64,000 nt of DNA from Rotaria socialis (GCA_905331475.1 CAJNYU010000498.1:84025-148024), one strand, 5' to 3'. Positions 48,514-61,223 are shown, counted from the first letter of the stretch. The notes: a model not told the origin generated them from the letters alone. Numbers and translations: made by a program.

Positions 48514-50689
48514 TTAATCAACTTCTTCGATTGTTGGACCTTTGTTACTGCCTTGTTTACCTCCAGCACCACCAGCATGTGGTGCACCACCACCATGAGC
48601 TCCACCTTCACCACCTATAATATAAATAGTATATTTAAATATTCTATATTTCTTGAAGAATTCAAATCACTTACCATAAAGTTTAGCCATAATTGGTGAA
48701 CAGATCTTTTCAATTTCTTTAAGTTTATGTTCGAACTCTTCTTTTTCAGCTAATTGATTGGTTTCCATCCATTTAAGTGCTCCTTCAATGGTTTCACTAA
48801 TCTTAGCTTTATCATCTGACGAAACTTTCGCTGCAATCTTGTCATCGCTGATGCTTGTTTTCATGTTGAAGCAATAGGATTCAAGTGAATTCTTAGCTGA
48901 AATGCGGTCCCGTTGAGCTTCATCTTCTTTCTTGTATTTTTCAGCATCAGAAACCATACGTTCGATGTCATCTTTGGATAATCTACCTTTATCATTGGTA
49001 ATGGTAATCTTGTTTTCACGACCAGTTGATTTATCAACAGCCGATACGTTCAAGATACCATTGGCATCAATATCGAAGGTAACTTCAATTTGTGGTACAC
49101 CACGGGGAGCTGGTGGAATACCAGAAAGTTCAAAATTACCAAGTAAATGATTGTCTCGTGTCATTGAACGTTCACCTTCAAAGACTTTAATATCGACACC
49201 AGGCTGATTGTCCGAATAGGTGGTGAATGTTTGCGTTTGTTTTGTTGGAATGGTTGTATTACGCTTGATTAAAGCTGTCATGACACCACCAGCAGTTTCA
49301 ATACCCTATAGAAAGAAGAAAAAGAGTAGAGGCATTAGTCAAATCGAATTAAGATTTGTTCTTAATAGACTTACCAATGAAAGTGGTGCAACATCAAGCA
49401 AGAGTACATCTTTAACTTCATCTGATTTGTCACCAGTTAAAATAGCGGCTTGCACAGCTGCACCATAAGCAACAGCTTCATCAGGATTGATTGATTTGTT
49501 CAATTCTTTTCCGTTGAAGAAATCTTGAAGTAATTTTTGTACTTTTGGAATACGTGTTGAACCACCGACAAGTACAATTTCATGAATGCTAGCTTTGTCC
49601 ATTTTAGCATCACGTAAAGCTTTTTCAACTGGTTCAAGTGTTGAACGGAAAAGATCGGCACAAAGTTCTTCGAAACGAGCACGTGTGATTGTTGAATAGA
49701 AATCAACGCCTTCATGAAGAGAATCGATTTCAATTGAAGCTTGTGATGATGATGATAGTGTACGCTAGAATAATCAAAGACAGTTAATTTACATTTAAAT
49801 AGAAAAATCTTTTCAAAACTTACTTTAGCACGTTCACAAGCTGTACGTAAACGACGAAGACCACGTTTGTTTTGTGATAAATCTTTGTTGTTCTTTCGCT
49901 TAAATTCTTGGACAAAGTGTGTTACCATTCGATTATCAAAATCTTCACCTCCTAAATGTGTATCACCAGCTGTTGATTTGACTTCGAAGATACCTTCTTC
50001 AATTTTAAGTACTGATACATCAAAAGTACCACCACCCAAATCGAAGATAAGAATATTTCGTTCAGCTGAAACTTTTTTATCTAAACCATAAGCAATAGCG
50101 GCAGCTGTCGGTTCGTTGATAATACGTAAAACATTAAGACCAGAAATAACACCAGCATCTTTTGTTGCTTGTCGTTGAGAATCATTGAAGTAAGCTGGTA
50201 CAGTAATGACAGCTTCTGAAATTTTTTTACCAAGATAAGCTTCAGCGATTTCTTTCATTTTTGTTAAAACCATAGATGAAATTTCTTCAGGGGTGAATGA
50301 TTTTGTTTCATTTTTATATTCGACTTGAATTTTAGGTTTACCACCTTCACTAATAACTTTAAAAGGCCAGTGTTTCATATCAGCTTGAACAGTTGTATCG
50401 TCAAATTTACGACCAATAAGTCGTTTGGCATCAAAAATAGTGTTGTTTGGATTCATGGCCACTTGATTTTTAGCAGCATCGCCGATTAAACGTTCACTAT
50501 CAGTGAATGCAACATACGATGGTGTTGTTCGATTACCTTGATCATTGGCAATAATTTCTACTTTACCATGTTGGAAAATACCGACACACTACAATAGATA
50601 ATATAAATAGAGTTATATACGAAGATACTAAACTATTGAGTACTTACTGAATATGTAGTGCCTAAATCAATACCAATTGCGCGTGCCAT
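48514..50689 (-). CDS. HSPA: Cytosolic HSP70 / HSC70 chaperone
   Basis: Five exons close in phase to 642 aa, the normal length: 50648-50689, 49824-50588, 49375-49764, 48675-49305, 48514-48614. All three HSP70 signatures are present: IDLGTTYS (7-14), [14 protein letters not shown], and [14 protein letters not shown]. The ATPase domain is followed by the substrate-binding domain ([27 protein letters not shown] begins at its core). A Gly-rich tail ends in IEEVD, the TPR-cochaperone motif of cytosolic/nuclear forms. Stress-inducible animal HSP70s are often intronless; this one has four short introns, as in constitutive HSC70. The upstream region nevertheless carries heat-shock elements, so it may be both basal and inducible. 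Confidence 0.96.
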
Positions 50690-50800
50690 TTGTGTTTAAA
50701 TATAGTAACGGAGTGAAGTAAAGTAAAGTGTAGTGAATTCGCTAACGAGTATAAAAATTTCGAATTGTAGGCAATGTGTGTTGTGACCTGCGTTTAGTCT

Positions 50801-50807
50801 TTATATA
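50801..50807 (-). promoter_or_regulatory. TATA box of HSP70
   Basis: TATATAA on the minus strand, about 110 nt upstream of the HSP70 ATG (50689) and downstream of the heat-shock elements. Confidence 0.6.
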
Positions 50808-50837
50808 GGGTACGCTTTTTTCCTTCTAGCATAATCG

Positions 50838-50847
50838 AGAACTTTCT
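50838..50847. promoter_or_regulatory. Heat-shock element, proximal
   Basis: AGAACTTTCT fits the HSF pair nGAAnnTTCn. It lies about 30 nt upstream of the TATA box; a further GAA follows at 50852. Confidence 0.55.
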
Positions 50848-50948
50848 TATAGAACAGCGGGGAAGAAGAGAACGAAAAAGAAGAAAAGAGAAAAAAAAGG
50901 AAAGAAGAAAGGAAGAAAGAAAGGAAGAAAGAAAGGAAGATACAATCA

Positions 50949-50958
50949 AGAAGGTTCT
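50949..50958. promoter_or_regulatory. Heat-shock element, distal
   Basis: AGAAGGTTCT is a second perfect nGAAnnTTCn pair, about 140 nt upstream of the TATA box. It is separated from the proximal element by a GAAA-rich tract (50872-50940) that also contains many GAA units. Confidence 0.5.
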
Positions 50959-51606
50959 ACAACATGGTTGATTCACACCAAGTTTGTTTTCGTCATAGTC
51001 AGCATGAATAATATGAAGAAAAAAAAACATTATTTTCCAGAGATGGGGATTTTCTAAAACGAAATAGTAGGAAAATTTTCGATATTTCGAGAATGTCCAA
51101 GTGACACCATGCGACATCTACCGATAACAAATTCTTACTTTTTTCAATGAGAAGAATCTGCAAACTCCATATAAAGGTTTCTCTCTCTCTCTCTCTGAAA
51201 TGAGTAGTAACCACTAAAGGATTGATCTTCTACATGGGAATTCTTGACTAAGATACATAAACTACTATTTATTATTTTTAGATACTTTTTTTTGTACATC
51301 TGCGCTTTGCTACACCTTTATTCTTGAAACAAGGAGCAACATCACCCTCTACTACGAATTCTTATTCAAAATGTTGATTCATTGTGATAGATATGAAATG
51401 TTTTTTTTCTTTCATAAGTTTAATACAATAATGGTTTAGTTTTCATTTCGTACAGTACTATTTTAAAAATTGTTACAACAGAATTATTTCATCAAAGAGA
51501 AAGCCGTTTCAATACAATACATAAATCGAACACAACACACAATAAAATCAACTTCTTCTTTTTTGAAAGAATAAAGAATTCATTTTTTAAAATTTAGTTG
51601 ATTTCG
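50959..51606. other. Intergenic, no gene seen
   Basis: Spacer between the HSP70 promoter and the 3' end of the EF-hand gene. A CT run at 51179-51196 is the only structured feature. Confidence 0.5.
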
Positions 51607-52254
51607 TTATTGATAACTAGATTCGAATGGTGAAAGTACAAGTCTGATAGCACTGTTTTGAAGACAACCATTGATAAATTCATCTTTTGATAACGATTGA
51701 TTTTGATCAAGATCCAATGTACGAAATATGTCGTAGGCAACACATTCTGGCGAGCTTTGATACATTTTATTTCGTGTTATGGTGAAAAGTTTTCGTAATA
51801 ATTCGATCATTTCAGTTGGCTCGATTGTTTGAGAATTATCAGTGTCAAATAATGAAAATGTATATTGTAATTTATCGAGTGGTTCACCAACAGATGTTAA
51901 TGCGTAAGAAATAAGAAATTCTTTAAAATCAATGCTTTGATTACCTTAAAACACAGAAAGAAAAAAGAAGAAAAGCCTTTCATTTATTTAAAATAAATAA
52001 TACGGACCATTATGATCAAATACTTGAAAAACATTTTCAGCAATAGATTCAACATTTTTTGTCGTAGAATTTTCCAAGTCTTTATAAAATTTAATAAATT
52101 GATGTTTGCTCAATTGACCATTGGGACATACAGTTATAAATTCTCGATACCAACCTTGAATAACATAGGGTGTTAGATGTGTTTGTTTCATTAAATATCG
52201 ATAATCATTCAATGACAAATCTTCTTCTAGTTGATGATGTTGTTGATTACCCAT
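51607..52254 (-). CDS. Neuronal-calcium-sensor-family EF-hand protein
   Basis: Exons 52008-52254 and 51607-51944 (63-nt intron, phase 1) give 194 aa, the usual NCS/recoverin-family length. The pattern matches the family: helix LTPYVIQGWYREFITVCPNGQLSKHQF is the cryptic first EF-hand with the typical CP pair. Three loops with good ligands follow: DHNGNQSIDFKE, DTDNSQTIEPTE and DLDQNQSLSKDE. The N-terminus MGNQQHH could be myristoylated at Gly2, but the usual Ser/Thr at position 6 is absent. NCS proteins regulate kinases, channels and receptors in neurons on calcium binding. Divergence of the N- and C-termini prevents naming a subgroup (frequenin, VILIP or KChIP). Confidence 0.87.
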
Positions 52255-54252
52255 CTATTTCAAATGAAAACTTTTTCTATGGCTTTATACCTTAGGAGAA
52301 AAAAAATGAATTGCTGACAGTTGGTCTCGTCGAAGAGAGAATCTTCTGTAAAAATGTCACACTCTTAGATTATCTCGTGATAGAAATAATAAGAATAAAT
52401 CATATACTAAAGTAAAGAAAGCATAGAAAAAAAAAGTAGAGAAACAAGAATATTGAGCGAAGAAAATCATGCTTTTAAACAGAAGGCTTTTTTTTGGTAA
52501 TATTTATATAAGAAAAATTATCTCTTAGTGAGCCTGTTTTTAATTTATTTTTATTAAAAAAATCATTCTCGTAGTACTCTTACTCTATTAATATGAGAAT
52601 AGCATTAGAGCTGTTGTAAATCCTCTAATTTATATGAAAAATTTATCATCCGGGATTCTTCTTCTATCAAGTGTTTTATTCTGAAACTAAATTATGAGAA
52701 TAAGCATACATCACTCTTAATCTAATTTACTTTTCTTCTTTTTTTTTTGAGAAAAACAGAAATCCGCTACAAATGATTATTACTGGGCATATTGTTATGT
52801 TGATTTAGGTTCAGAATACTTATTTTAATTTTACATATATTTATATTTTTTTATTCCTCAATATGTTTAAACTAATATTTGTTGTGGATAAAAAAAAATA
52901 TTTAGATAATAAATGTCGGCTTAATCTAACCGCGTAGGAATACGCGTTTGATTGTTTTGTTTATGTGTGCTCTGCTCATTGTATGAACAAGAAAGAACAT
53001 CAAAATAGAAGCATAATTTCCAATGTTGATGAAATTACGAAGATAAAAATAGATATCATAAAATAAATAATTGATTTAGACTCATTTTGATCTGATTTCG
53101 TCGTTGTTTAAAAGCAAACCATTAAATAATCGCAATATGCTGGTATCTGTCATGAACTGAATTCATACGAAACGTGCTTTTATCAAACACAATATTATTG
53201 ATTTAAATAGACAATATGACGGCATGTGCATCAGTGAAGTATGAATTAATATCTATTATGTAAAACGATCAATTCATTGAAAGCGTGACAATATTGTTCG
53301 TTTTAGTTGGTTTCATAGAGCCTATTGAAATCAAATTAACGAATAAGATCGTACATACGCTGCCGTAAGCCACATATTAGAGGGCAGCACTCATGGAGTC
53401 GTCTGTTATATGACGAAAAATCAAATATCATATTTTTTTTAAATTTTTATTTAGAATCACGATGCAGATTTCAATTGAGACCTGTAGTATATATTTATAA
53501 TTGTTTCAACTGAATGCACTTTCATCTTGACATAGATAAATCGGTATATATCAATTAAACCGATGATAACTATACGTAGGAGTATATATATATATATATG
53601 ATTAATGATGCTCATGACTTAAATTATTTTAATTTAGATATAGAGAAAGAAAGAATATCCATCAGAAACGATTAATCAATCATGTACAATAGAAAAAAAT
53701 CATTGTGTTTTTAATATATCGAATAGTCAGACGATGAATCGATGGTATGCAGGGTCGAAATTGAATCCCATGATTTACACAATTACCTTGATCATTCTTT
53801 TGTCTTTCTTTCTTTAGCGTCTTTTTTTGCACGATTGTATGAGAAAGAGCATGACAATTTTTATAAATACAAGCTCACTAGCTAATATATTTAATATACA
53901 TTTCTATTTTTAATTTTTATACCCACTCCATTTTCTTTTTCCATTGGTTTTTTACCTTTACGAAAGCAAAGAATCAGTCAGCCGTGCTGAAAATGATACG
54001 ACATTCTTGTTGATGCTTATGCATCGTTCTACTTAAAAGTATCGTCTATTAATGATTGCTAAACGAATAACAAATTGAGAAGGATACTCGACGGCAAGCA
54101 ACGGCTTTCTATATACACTATACATAGAAACAGAGCGATAGAGAAAACGTCAACGTTTGCAATTTAGCTGTCTACAATTTCTATCAGACGTGTTGATACG
54201 CAGAAGGCCAAAAGAAGAGAACGAGGAAAAGCGGACTTGTTTTCATTCGCAT
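52255..54252. other. 2-kb spacer, no gene seen
   Basis: AT-rich DNA with a short TA run at 53584-53599. It must include the promoters of the divergent EF-hand and ankyrin/SOCS genes. No protein-family signal found. Confidence 0.5.
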
Positions 54253-56206
54253 ATGGGCTGCAATAACGGTAAGCAACATGCTGAGAAGGGCAATAGCAAG
54301 AGGCACGCAACTATTAAGAAATTTTTATGTTTTCCATCAATTCGCAAGTCTATTCGAGCACGATCAGTGAGTCATGAAGTTTCAACTCAATCTCTATCGA
54401 TGATTGATGATTTCGAACTAAGTGAGATTACTTATTTAACTAGTCTACTGGATAGAAATCTCTTTGCCTCTATTCATTCAAGAAATATCAGCTTATGATT
54501 CTGATAATCAAAATCAAAGACAATCATCACTAACCGATGAATCAACAACATCAGGTAAAAACAAACAAAACAGAAAATTCATACATTAAAACGCTTTTTT
54601 TGTTTTCTACAATATTAGTTAGTTCGGTGGCTCAAACAACTATGGCTGCAATCCGTGAGAAAAGATATCGAACAGCTATAGGATTATTAACCATCGATAA
54701 GTAGGTGAGTCCAATACGTATAGAAAAACATGAATATTTTTTTTCCTTTCTTTCTTAAATAGATCAAGTGAAACTTTAATAGACAAGAATGAAAATGATA
54801 GCAATTCGATCGATGAAAATAATTGGAAATATTATACTCCATTTACACTTGAAAAAATTCGTACAACACCGTTATTAAAAGATCTAATATTTCAATATGT
54901 TAATTATGAAATTTGTTATGCATTGAATCGTTTGCTTCGATTTGAAAATCATGATGAAAATGAAGAATTTCTCGAATGGTTTTTTGATGAAGTTGAATAT
55001 TTAATGCACGCATTTGATGATAATAAACAGTATGAACATAAATCTTTACTTTTAAGTTCAATAGAACAAGATCGTTATGATTGCATGAAATATCTATTGG
55101 ATCGTCAATTATTACCAAGTAAACTTGATATTAATACAGTCAATGATCAAGGTCGTCATTGTTTATTGATGCTTGCACATAAGAATGGTCCAATCGATTC
55201 AGTAAAATATTTATTAACACGTCATTTAGCATGTCTCGATACAAATAAACTTGATTTAAATAAATTTAGTTCTTTACATCATGCATGTCGACATTTTAAT
55301 TTATCTCTATGTGAATTATTACTTCCATATACAAGTGCAAAAATATTTAAAATGGAAAATTCAGAATTACATACACCACTTGATTATTGGATTGAATGTT
55401 TATGTTCATTGAAACAGTTAAAACCAACACATATTCAATACCATTCGGATGCATTACGTCTTGATTATTTGCTCAATGATTTTGATTATTATTCGAATGT
55501 TTTATTTTTTCAAACTATTATAAATCACGATGGACAATTAACGAAAATTCCATTACGTTACATACGTTCAGTTCTGCCTCAATTAACATTTGAACAAAAA
55601 CTATCCTATGTAGATCATCATGTTAATCTTTGTTGTACCTTATATAAAAATCGTTTATCAACATTAGTACGTGATTATGATAATTTAAAAATTAGTATAC
55701 AAGCTGGAGAAATTCTAACTGAATTTATTTATGCATTAGGTACTGTACAACTAGAAGTACAAAGTCGTTTAACAGCACATGCATATTCAAGTGTTTATGA
55801 AACAGCCCTACAACGTATTTATCGTGAAAATAATAATCGAGAAGAAAATTCTTCTAATCGTTTAAATACAAAAGAACATAATAGTTTACAATTAACTATG
55901 CGTATGCTCTATTTTAAATTTTTTCGTCTCTTTCAATGTATTTATAATAATCCTGATGTGAATGTAAAAAATTTCCATTTTGAACATATATTTCGTCGTG
56001 TTTGGATTTATTGGAAAGAACCTGTGAAAGCATTTATTACGCAATGTAGAGAAAAAAATTTATCGTTAAAATCTATTTGTCGAACAATATTATTTAAACG
56101 TTTAATTCATTATCCAGCTGATATTGGACGTTTATCAATTCATCCATCTCTAAAACAATTTGTTGCATATGACAATCAATTTTTTCTTGTTCAAAGACAT
56201 TATTAA
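54253..56206 (+). CDS. Ankyrin-repeat, SOCS-box-like protein
   Basis: Four exons close in phase to 588 aa: 54253-54421, 54483-54554, 54619-54700, 54763-56206. The ATG at 54253 gives MGCNNGK, a myristoylation/palmitoylation-like start followed by a basic stretch (KRHATIKKF, RKSIRARS). The long last exon holds ankyrin-like units (QDRYDCMKYLLDRQLL; GRHCLLMLAHKNGPIDSVKYLLTRH; FSSLHHACRHFNLSLCELLLPY). It ends with a SOCS-box-like motif: SLKSICRTILFKRLI then LKQFVAYD. SOCS-box proteins recruit Elongin B/C-Cullin 5 ubiquitin ligases, so an adaptor role at membranes is inferred. The region between ankyrins and SOCS box (about 290-540) is unfamiliar. A second in-frame start cannot be excluded. Confidence 0.72.
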
Positions 56207-56790
56207 ACCTAAATGAAATCTTTATTTTATAATTATTTTTATCAAATATTTTTTTGTAAATATTTATTATAAATAAAATTAAAAAATATATCCCATTCTG
56301 TATTATAAGGACTTCGAAAATTGAGTAGACTAAGTGGGGAAAAGCGGATCCCGGATGCGAGAATATCATAAAAATAGAAAGAATCGGAAAATGAAATTAC
56401 GCACTCAGGAATCCGTCTTTTTTTCTGGAATAAAAAGGAATGACTTAAAAATATTGTATACCATAGTTAGAAACTCACTTATGACGTTCTATAAGTCAGC
56501 GTTGACGGAAATTGTTTAAAAACATACTGTTCAGTTCCCGAAGTACTTAAATATTGCTGAGAACGCTATCCATAAAATAATACGTCTGTTTGGTCTTTTA
56601 TTATAGACATATTCGAGCGAAAATACATATCCGTTTTGCTTGAGCTGGGTGTGGGTGTGGTTTTGGATGAAGTGATGAACCCACATCCACATCGTAATGA
56701 CCAGTCTACTTCTTCTATCACATGTTTTGATTTGTAAATTTTTATAATATGAATCTTATTGATGCCTTTTGTTCTTATAATTTCTGGAGA

Positions 56791-58004
56791 GAGCACCGAG
56801 GGATCGAAGCACTTGATAAAATTTATTTTTGGTTTTTTTTATGCTCATTCGAAAGATCAAGGTTTAAAACTGCTAACTTGAAAATTTTAACGTCTAATAG
56901 ATTTCCTTCGAAAAATTACTCAGAGACGACTTTTACCACCCTCACAAATTTTGAATGTAAAAAATAGCAAAAATTTCTCGATCAAACAACACGGTCTCAT
57001 GGCTCAGAAGATTGTTCAAATCTTTAGACGAATATTCTGAAAGATAGCCCATACATAGGTTAATAATACTGGGTATTTAAATTATTGGATAGTATTATTC
57101 TTTTGGGGCTGCAAGCATCAACAAGTATGGTAAGTGGCATCATTTTTTATTTTTTTCTAGTCTATTTTTCACAGTATATTTGATCTAATCTTTCTAAATA
57201 AGTAGACCCCAAGCTGAATCTCGGATATGTCATGTAGCTTTTAATTCTACACAAAATTGCAAAGAACTTTTTGAAAAAGAATGGTATGCTCGATCCGAAA
57301 AGTAGCTAACATTACCGACATGGTAGTGAAAATCATGAAAATAAACGACATGTGACCAATATTAGATATCATTGATTCACAAAAATTTTAGTGTACAAAA
57401 AAATAAGATTAGTATACTAAACCGTTTAGCATAGTTAGTTCGTTCTTAAACTAAGAAAAAATTCTTCGACCTTATCAGACCTTCTGGGAGAGTACAGGAA
57501 TCTGTTGAAAATTTCGAAAAATATTTTTTGTCATAGAATCGAATGATTATAGTTTCAGATGAAAGAGCTTGAAAACTGATCAAAATCAAGTAGTAAAAGC
57601 AGAACCTCAAAGGTGATATTTTTGAAGGCAGAGTATTTATTAAGTCTCACATTTCCAACTAATACGTCTTTTGGATAGAGATTTTACTAGTGGTTCATCC
57701 ATGGTAAAATTGCAGCTAACGCATACCCTTCCATACACAGTTGTAATCAGTTTTTCAAGCTCTTTCATCTGAAACTACAATCATTCGATTCTATGACAAA
57801 AAATATTTTTCGAAATTTTCAACAGATCCCTAGGGGTAGCACTTTACGTTAATTTAATATTAAGTGTTAAGTAAAACTACTTAATTAACTCAAATTAACA
57901 TCAACGGTTCACCCCTAGTTTTAAACCTTGATCTTTTGAATGAGCATAAGCAACCCAAAAATAAATTTTATCGAGTGCTCGATACACTGGAGCGATCCTC
58001 GGTC
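56791..58004. mobile_element. Nested inverted-repeat element (non-coding)
   Basis: Outer arms 56791-56874 and 57917-58004 are inverted copies (shared ACTTGATAAAATTTATTTTT and ATGCTCATTC.AAAGATCAAGG). Inner arms 57496-57580 and 57746-57832 are also inverted copies of each other (AGTTTCAGATGAAAGAGCTT, CATAGAATCGAATGATTATA). About 1.2 kb in total without a coding frame. It could be one foldback element or a small hairpin element inside a larger one. Confidence 0.65.
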
Positions 58005-58264
58005 GGCTCATGGGAGCTCTCTTAAAAACATAATTTATATCAATGAATATCACTGGATCCCGTAGGATCCAGATAGATCCCAATGGATCCACTTTTCTCC
58101 CCTTGGAAATATGTCTTGTGATCCGCTGTACTCCTTGTATTTCTTCTGAACATGTGAGTAAAAAAGTGCTGGATGAATGACGACAAATTATTTCTTTATT
58201 GTCAAATGTTGAAAAATCGAAGAAAAATGAGTTTATTTTTTACAGTTCACTATCTTGTTATATA

Positions 58265-59386
58265 TTACGAAACAACATCAATACGATTTCGTTTTGTCAC
58301 ATATCGAACTATTTGACCTTGCAGGATATGATTTTGAAGTTTAGTTATATTTGTTGAAATACTACGTCTGATTCTGTTAGTACAGAAGTGTCGAAATTGT
58401 TTGAAGGTAAGCAGAACGATCGCTGAACTAAACATGTAGTTCAAGTAGATGATAAACGATGTTATTGCATCAATGTAAACGGAATAGGTCAGATTCAGAG
58501 TAGTTTGAAAAAAAGCATAGAGAACCCACGGTGACCATGTCAAAAGAATCCAAATTAGAAATATGTGAATTGAGAAGAGAAGGCGTCGATGATTCCGAGT
58601 GAAATTCAAATTTCCTTGCCCATCAGTCCTACGAAAACATTTTCGATAGAAATAGATGCCTATGATAGACAAATTTGCGATTCCAATAAGAAAATAGGGT
58701 GTGAATATGATAAAGCAATCAAATATTTTATATATCTCACGTGTATACCGCAAATCACACGTTTGCGTTTTACTGGGATCATCGAGATTAATAGTCGAAG
58801 CTCCATTTTGCATGATAATTGGATAATAGAGGCAAGGAAAGACGATCGCCACGAATAGACTGACATAGTGAAGACAGATAGTAAGCGTAATATGTCTTCG
58901 ATGACCTTGATGAAAAGCGAAGGGTTTCAGGATAAGAACCAAGCGTTCGATCGAGAGATGTGCAATAAGAAAATCATTGATTTCTGTTGGAATGTAATCA
59001 AAGTAAACGGTTAATTGGCATAGTGGAGTGCCAGCTACAGGTAAACATCCGTGATGATAGTAGAAATAGGTTCGTATTGGTCCTTGTACAAAAGTGATTA
59101 ATGCTTGAAAGATGCAACTCAGCAAGAGTGCTTGATTTTTCACATTCAAAACATGTTTCGCTTTACAGACGAAAACACCGATAAAAACCATGTTGAAAAT
59201 GATACCAAGAGGAACAGTGACACAGCTTATAATAAAAAGAACCCTATACAGGGGAACAACGTCGTAGCCCATATCATCTTTCTTATTGCAAGAGATAACA
59301 TCTGATTCTGTCACGTTTTTCACCTGCATACTATGGAAAAGAACGCGTCTTTCTAAGGGAAGAATATAAAGATTGATTATGTTCAC
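58265..59386 (-). CDS. Rhodopsin-like GPCR, intronless, orphan
   Basis: Single exon, up to 373 aa, with seven hydrophobic segments beginning at VLFIISCVTVPLGIIFNMVFIG. Class-A landmarks can be seen: an N-V-K-N motif before TM2, a Cys at the top of TM3 (TPLCQL), ERL in place of D/ERY after TM3 (SIERLVLILKPF), Trp in TM4/TM6 regions (ILLTWSPWVLY) and a degenerate NPxxY at TM7 (NYMFSSAIVLLTF). One N-glycosylation site (NVT) lies in the extracellular N-terminus; the start may be the later Met before QVKNVT. The ligand cannot be predicted. Intronless, lineage-specific class-A receptors of this kind are numerous in bdelloids. Confidence 0.83.
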   Translation of the reverse strand: MNIINLYILPLERRVLFHSMQVKNVTESDVISCNKKDDMGYDVVPLYRVLFIISCVTVPLGIIFNMVFIGVFVCKAKHVLNVKNQALLLSCIFQALITFVQGPIRTYFYYHHGCLPVAGTPLCQLTVYFDYIPTEINDFLIAHLSIERLVLILKPFAFHQGHRRHITLTICLHYVSLFVAIVFPCLYYPIIMQNGASTINLDDPSKTQTCDLRYTREIYKIFDCFIIFTPYFLIGIANLSIIGIYFYRKCFRRTDGQGNLNFTRNHRRLLFSIHIFLIWILLTWSPWVLYAFFQTTLNLTYSVYIDAITSFIIYLNYMFSSAIVLLTFKQFRHFCTNRIRRSISTNITKLQNHILQGQIVRYVTKRNRIDVVS

Positions 59387-59623
59387 CGAGTATACTGTAA
59401 ATATGTATATGGAATAGTTCTTTTTTTTTCTCTTACTCGAAATATCTAATTTGGCGAGTGAGTCTCTCTTGCAACAGTACGATCTAAAGCTAAAAATAGA
59501 TAGATTTTTGCTTCGAATGTGATCAGTGGCGAAGAAATATTAATCTCCTAGTATCTCCGAGTCAGTAGCATCATACTGTTCTTTTACATTAGAAGTATTA
59601 GTTATTTTCCTGTTTTGACAGTC

Positions 59624-60896
59624 GCGCGTTGTGACGATTTTAGATACACGAGATGGTTGCGCTGGTGGAACTACGCTTTATTTAGCTTCTTCACATCACA
59701 CATCTCATCGTTTACATCCACAACACGCGTTTATAACATGCGGTGCAAAAATCTTTGCAATAATGTCACACGCTGTTAGACCATGTTGGAGACTTCTAAT
59801 TCAACTGACTTTTTTCTTGTTGGAAAGAACAGTGTCTGAACTTCCAATTTTGTACTAAACATATTTTTCTAGCACGAGTTTTGGAAATAAGGAAAATACA
59901 AAAACTAAACGCATGAAGAAAAGTTGTTCCAACTTCACCATCCAGCAGTATTATTTTCTATTTCTACTGGATTCTTTTAAAGTGAAAAAGAGAATGAATA
60001 AATCACGATCAATGGTGGTTTTTGTAGCATAAAGGATGCTCTTTCCAATGGTGTATTGAAAGGTAAATTTAGTTTCAGTTTTTGTACTGAAATATTGCTT
60101 TTTTCGAGAGAGACTGACAAATTTGGTCGTTCTCACAATGTGACTATTTTGGAACTGCAAAAGATATTTGTTCAGTTATTTTTGCTGCCAAGTTTCTAAG
60201 GTCTGATATAAGTAGAGATCATCGATGGTTCTTGATAAATATTCTTGAAAATTGATAGTTTTTTTCAATGGGTGCTTTTCTTACAAAAATTTCGTTTTTC
60301 AATTTCTTTTTATGAACAACTCAAAAATGAAGCTAAAAATCTTCCATACGCTGGTATCGAAAGAGTTTTTGAAACTCTACATTGTGGTGCATGTTTTGAT
60401 AAAATTCTACTGAAGTAGTCTAGGATATTTCTGAAATACCGACTTTTCCAGGTTGCAAAAACTTTTTTCATGCGTTCAGTTTTTGACTTTTTCTCATTTC
60501 CAGATTCGTGCTAGAAATATCTGTTTGGTACAAAATTTGAAGTTCAGACACTGCTCTTTCCGACAAGAAAAAAGTCAGCTGAATTAAAAGTGTCCAACAT
60601 GGTCTAACAGCGTTTGGCATTGTTGCAAGTACTTTTGCTCCGCATGTTATATGCAACCAAGAGAGAGAGAGAGAGAGAGAGTGAGAGAAGGAAAAGATAC
60701 AGCAAGAGAAAAGATAGACATAACAATAGAGAGATGAGACTAACAGGAAAGATAATCATGGAAGATGATATATGTTCCTGTCAACAGAATAAGCAACAAG
60801 CTAATCTTAGTTACGAACGCGTAAATAACAAAAGATATGTTGAAGAGGAAAAGTCAGAAGATAAAAGGTGATGTATGAACACTTTCATCAGACTCA
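59624..60896 (+). repeat. Dispersed repeat copy 1, interrupted by an insertion
   Basis: The two outer parts, 59624-59733 and 60650-60896, match consecutive parts of the uninterrupted copy at 62544-62897. Shared stretches are TTTATTTAGCTTCTTCA, CATCGTTTACATCCACAAC, and the segment from GCAACCAAGAGAGAG to GATGTATGAACACTTTCATCA. The middle is a separate element. Confidence 0.8.
59734..60649. mobile_element. Long-TIR DNA element, TA-type insertion
   Basis: Ends read TATAACATGCGG(T/A)GCAAAA in inverted orientation, and the arms (about 59734-59935 and 60460-60649) pair for roughly 190-200 bp (for example GCTGTTAGACCATGTTGGA.AC and CTGACTTTTTTCTTGT.GGAAAGA). TA lies at both outer edges, consistent with a Tc1/mariner-like TA target. 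The 500-bp middle has no long frame, so it is non-autonomous. Confidence 0.75.
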
Positions 60897-60918
60897 GAAA
60901 AAAAGGTGTCATACTGAG

Positions 60919-61223
60919 GGGTGTCCAAGGACTGAGGATTAGGAATCCCTCATCAGTTCCCCTACAGTCCCGTGCATACTGAACGTAAAAATATGGAATA
61001 GTCACGATAATTTTTGTTCTTACACTCATTTTCACTGGCAAAATTGGGAGAATCAATAATTTGATGCAAAAATTATTTTTAAAGCAGCAATGTCGCGACT
61101 TTCGTGAATGGTGGAACTGTGAGGAAACCGATAGTTGGTTCCCATTCCCTCAAGGAATTATTACAGCGACACTGGCGATTCCTCGGCACATTAGGAATTC
61201 CTATTTCTCAGTCCTTGGACACT
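60919..61223. repeat. Short inverted repeat pair
   Basis: GTGTCCAAGGACTGAGGATT at 60920 and its inverted counterpart ending at 61223 (about 27 of 31 positions agree by eye) flank about 245 nt of non-coding DNA; possibly the ends of another small element. Confidence 0.5.

Noticed and set aside
54157..54252. Longer N-terminus for the ankyrin/SOCS protein
   Set aside because: The upstream start is TTG; the first ATG in frame is 54253, giving the plausible MGCNNGK start.
60614..60871. Repeated 76-85-residue frames at 60614 and 62647 as a duplicated gene
   Set aside because: They lie within dispersed repeats, begin in an AG microsatellite and have no protein-like pattern.
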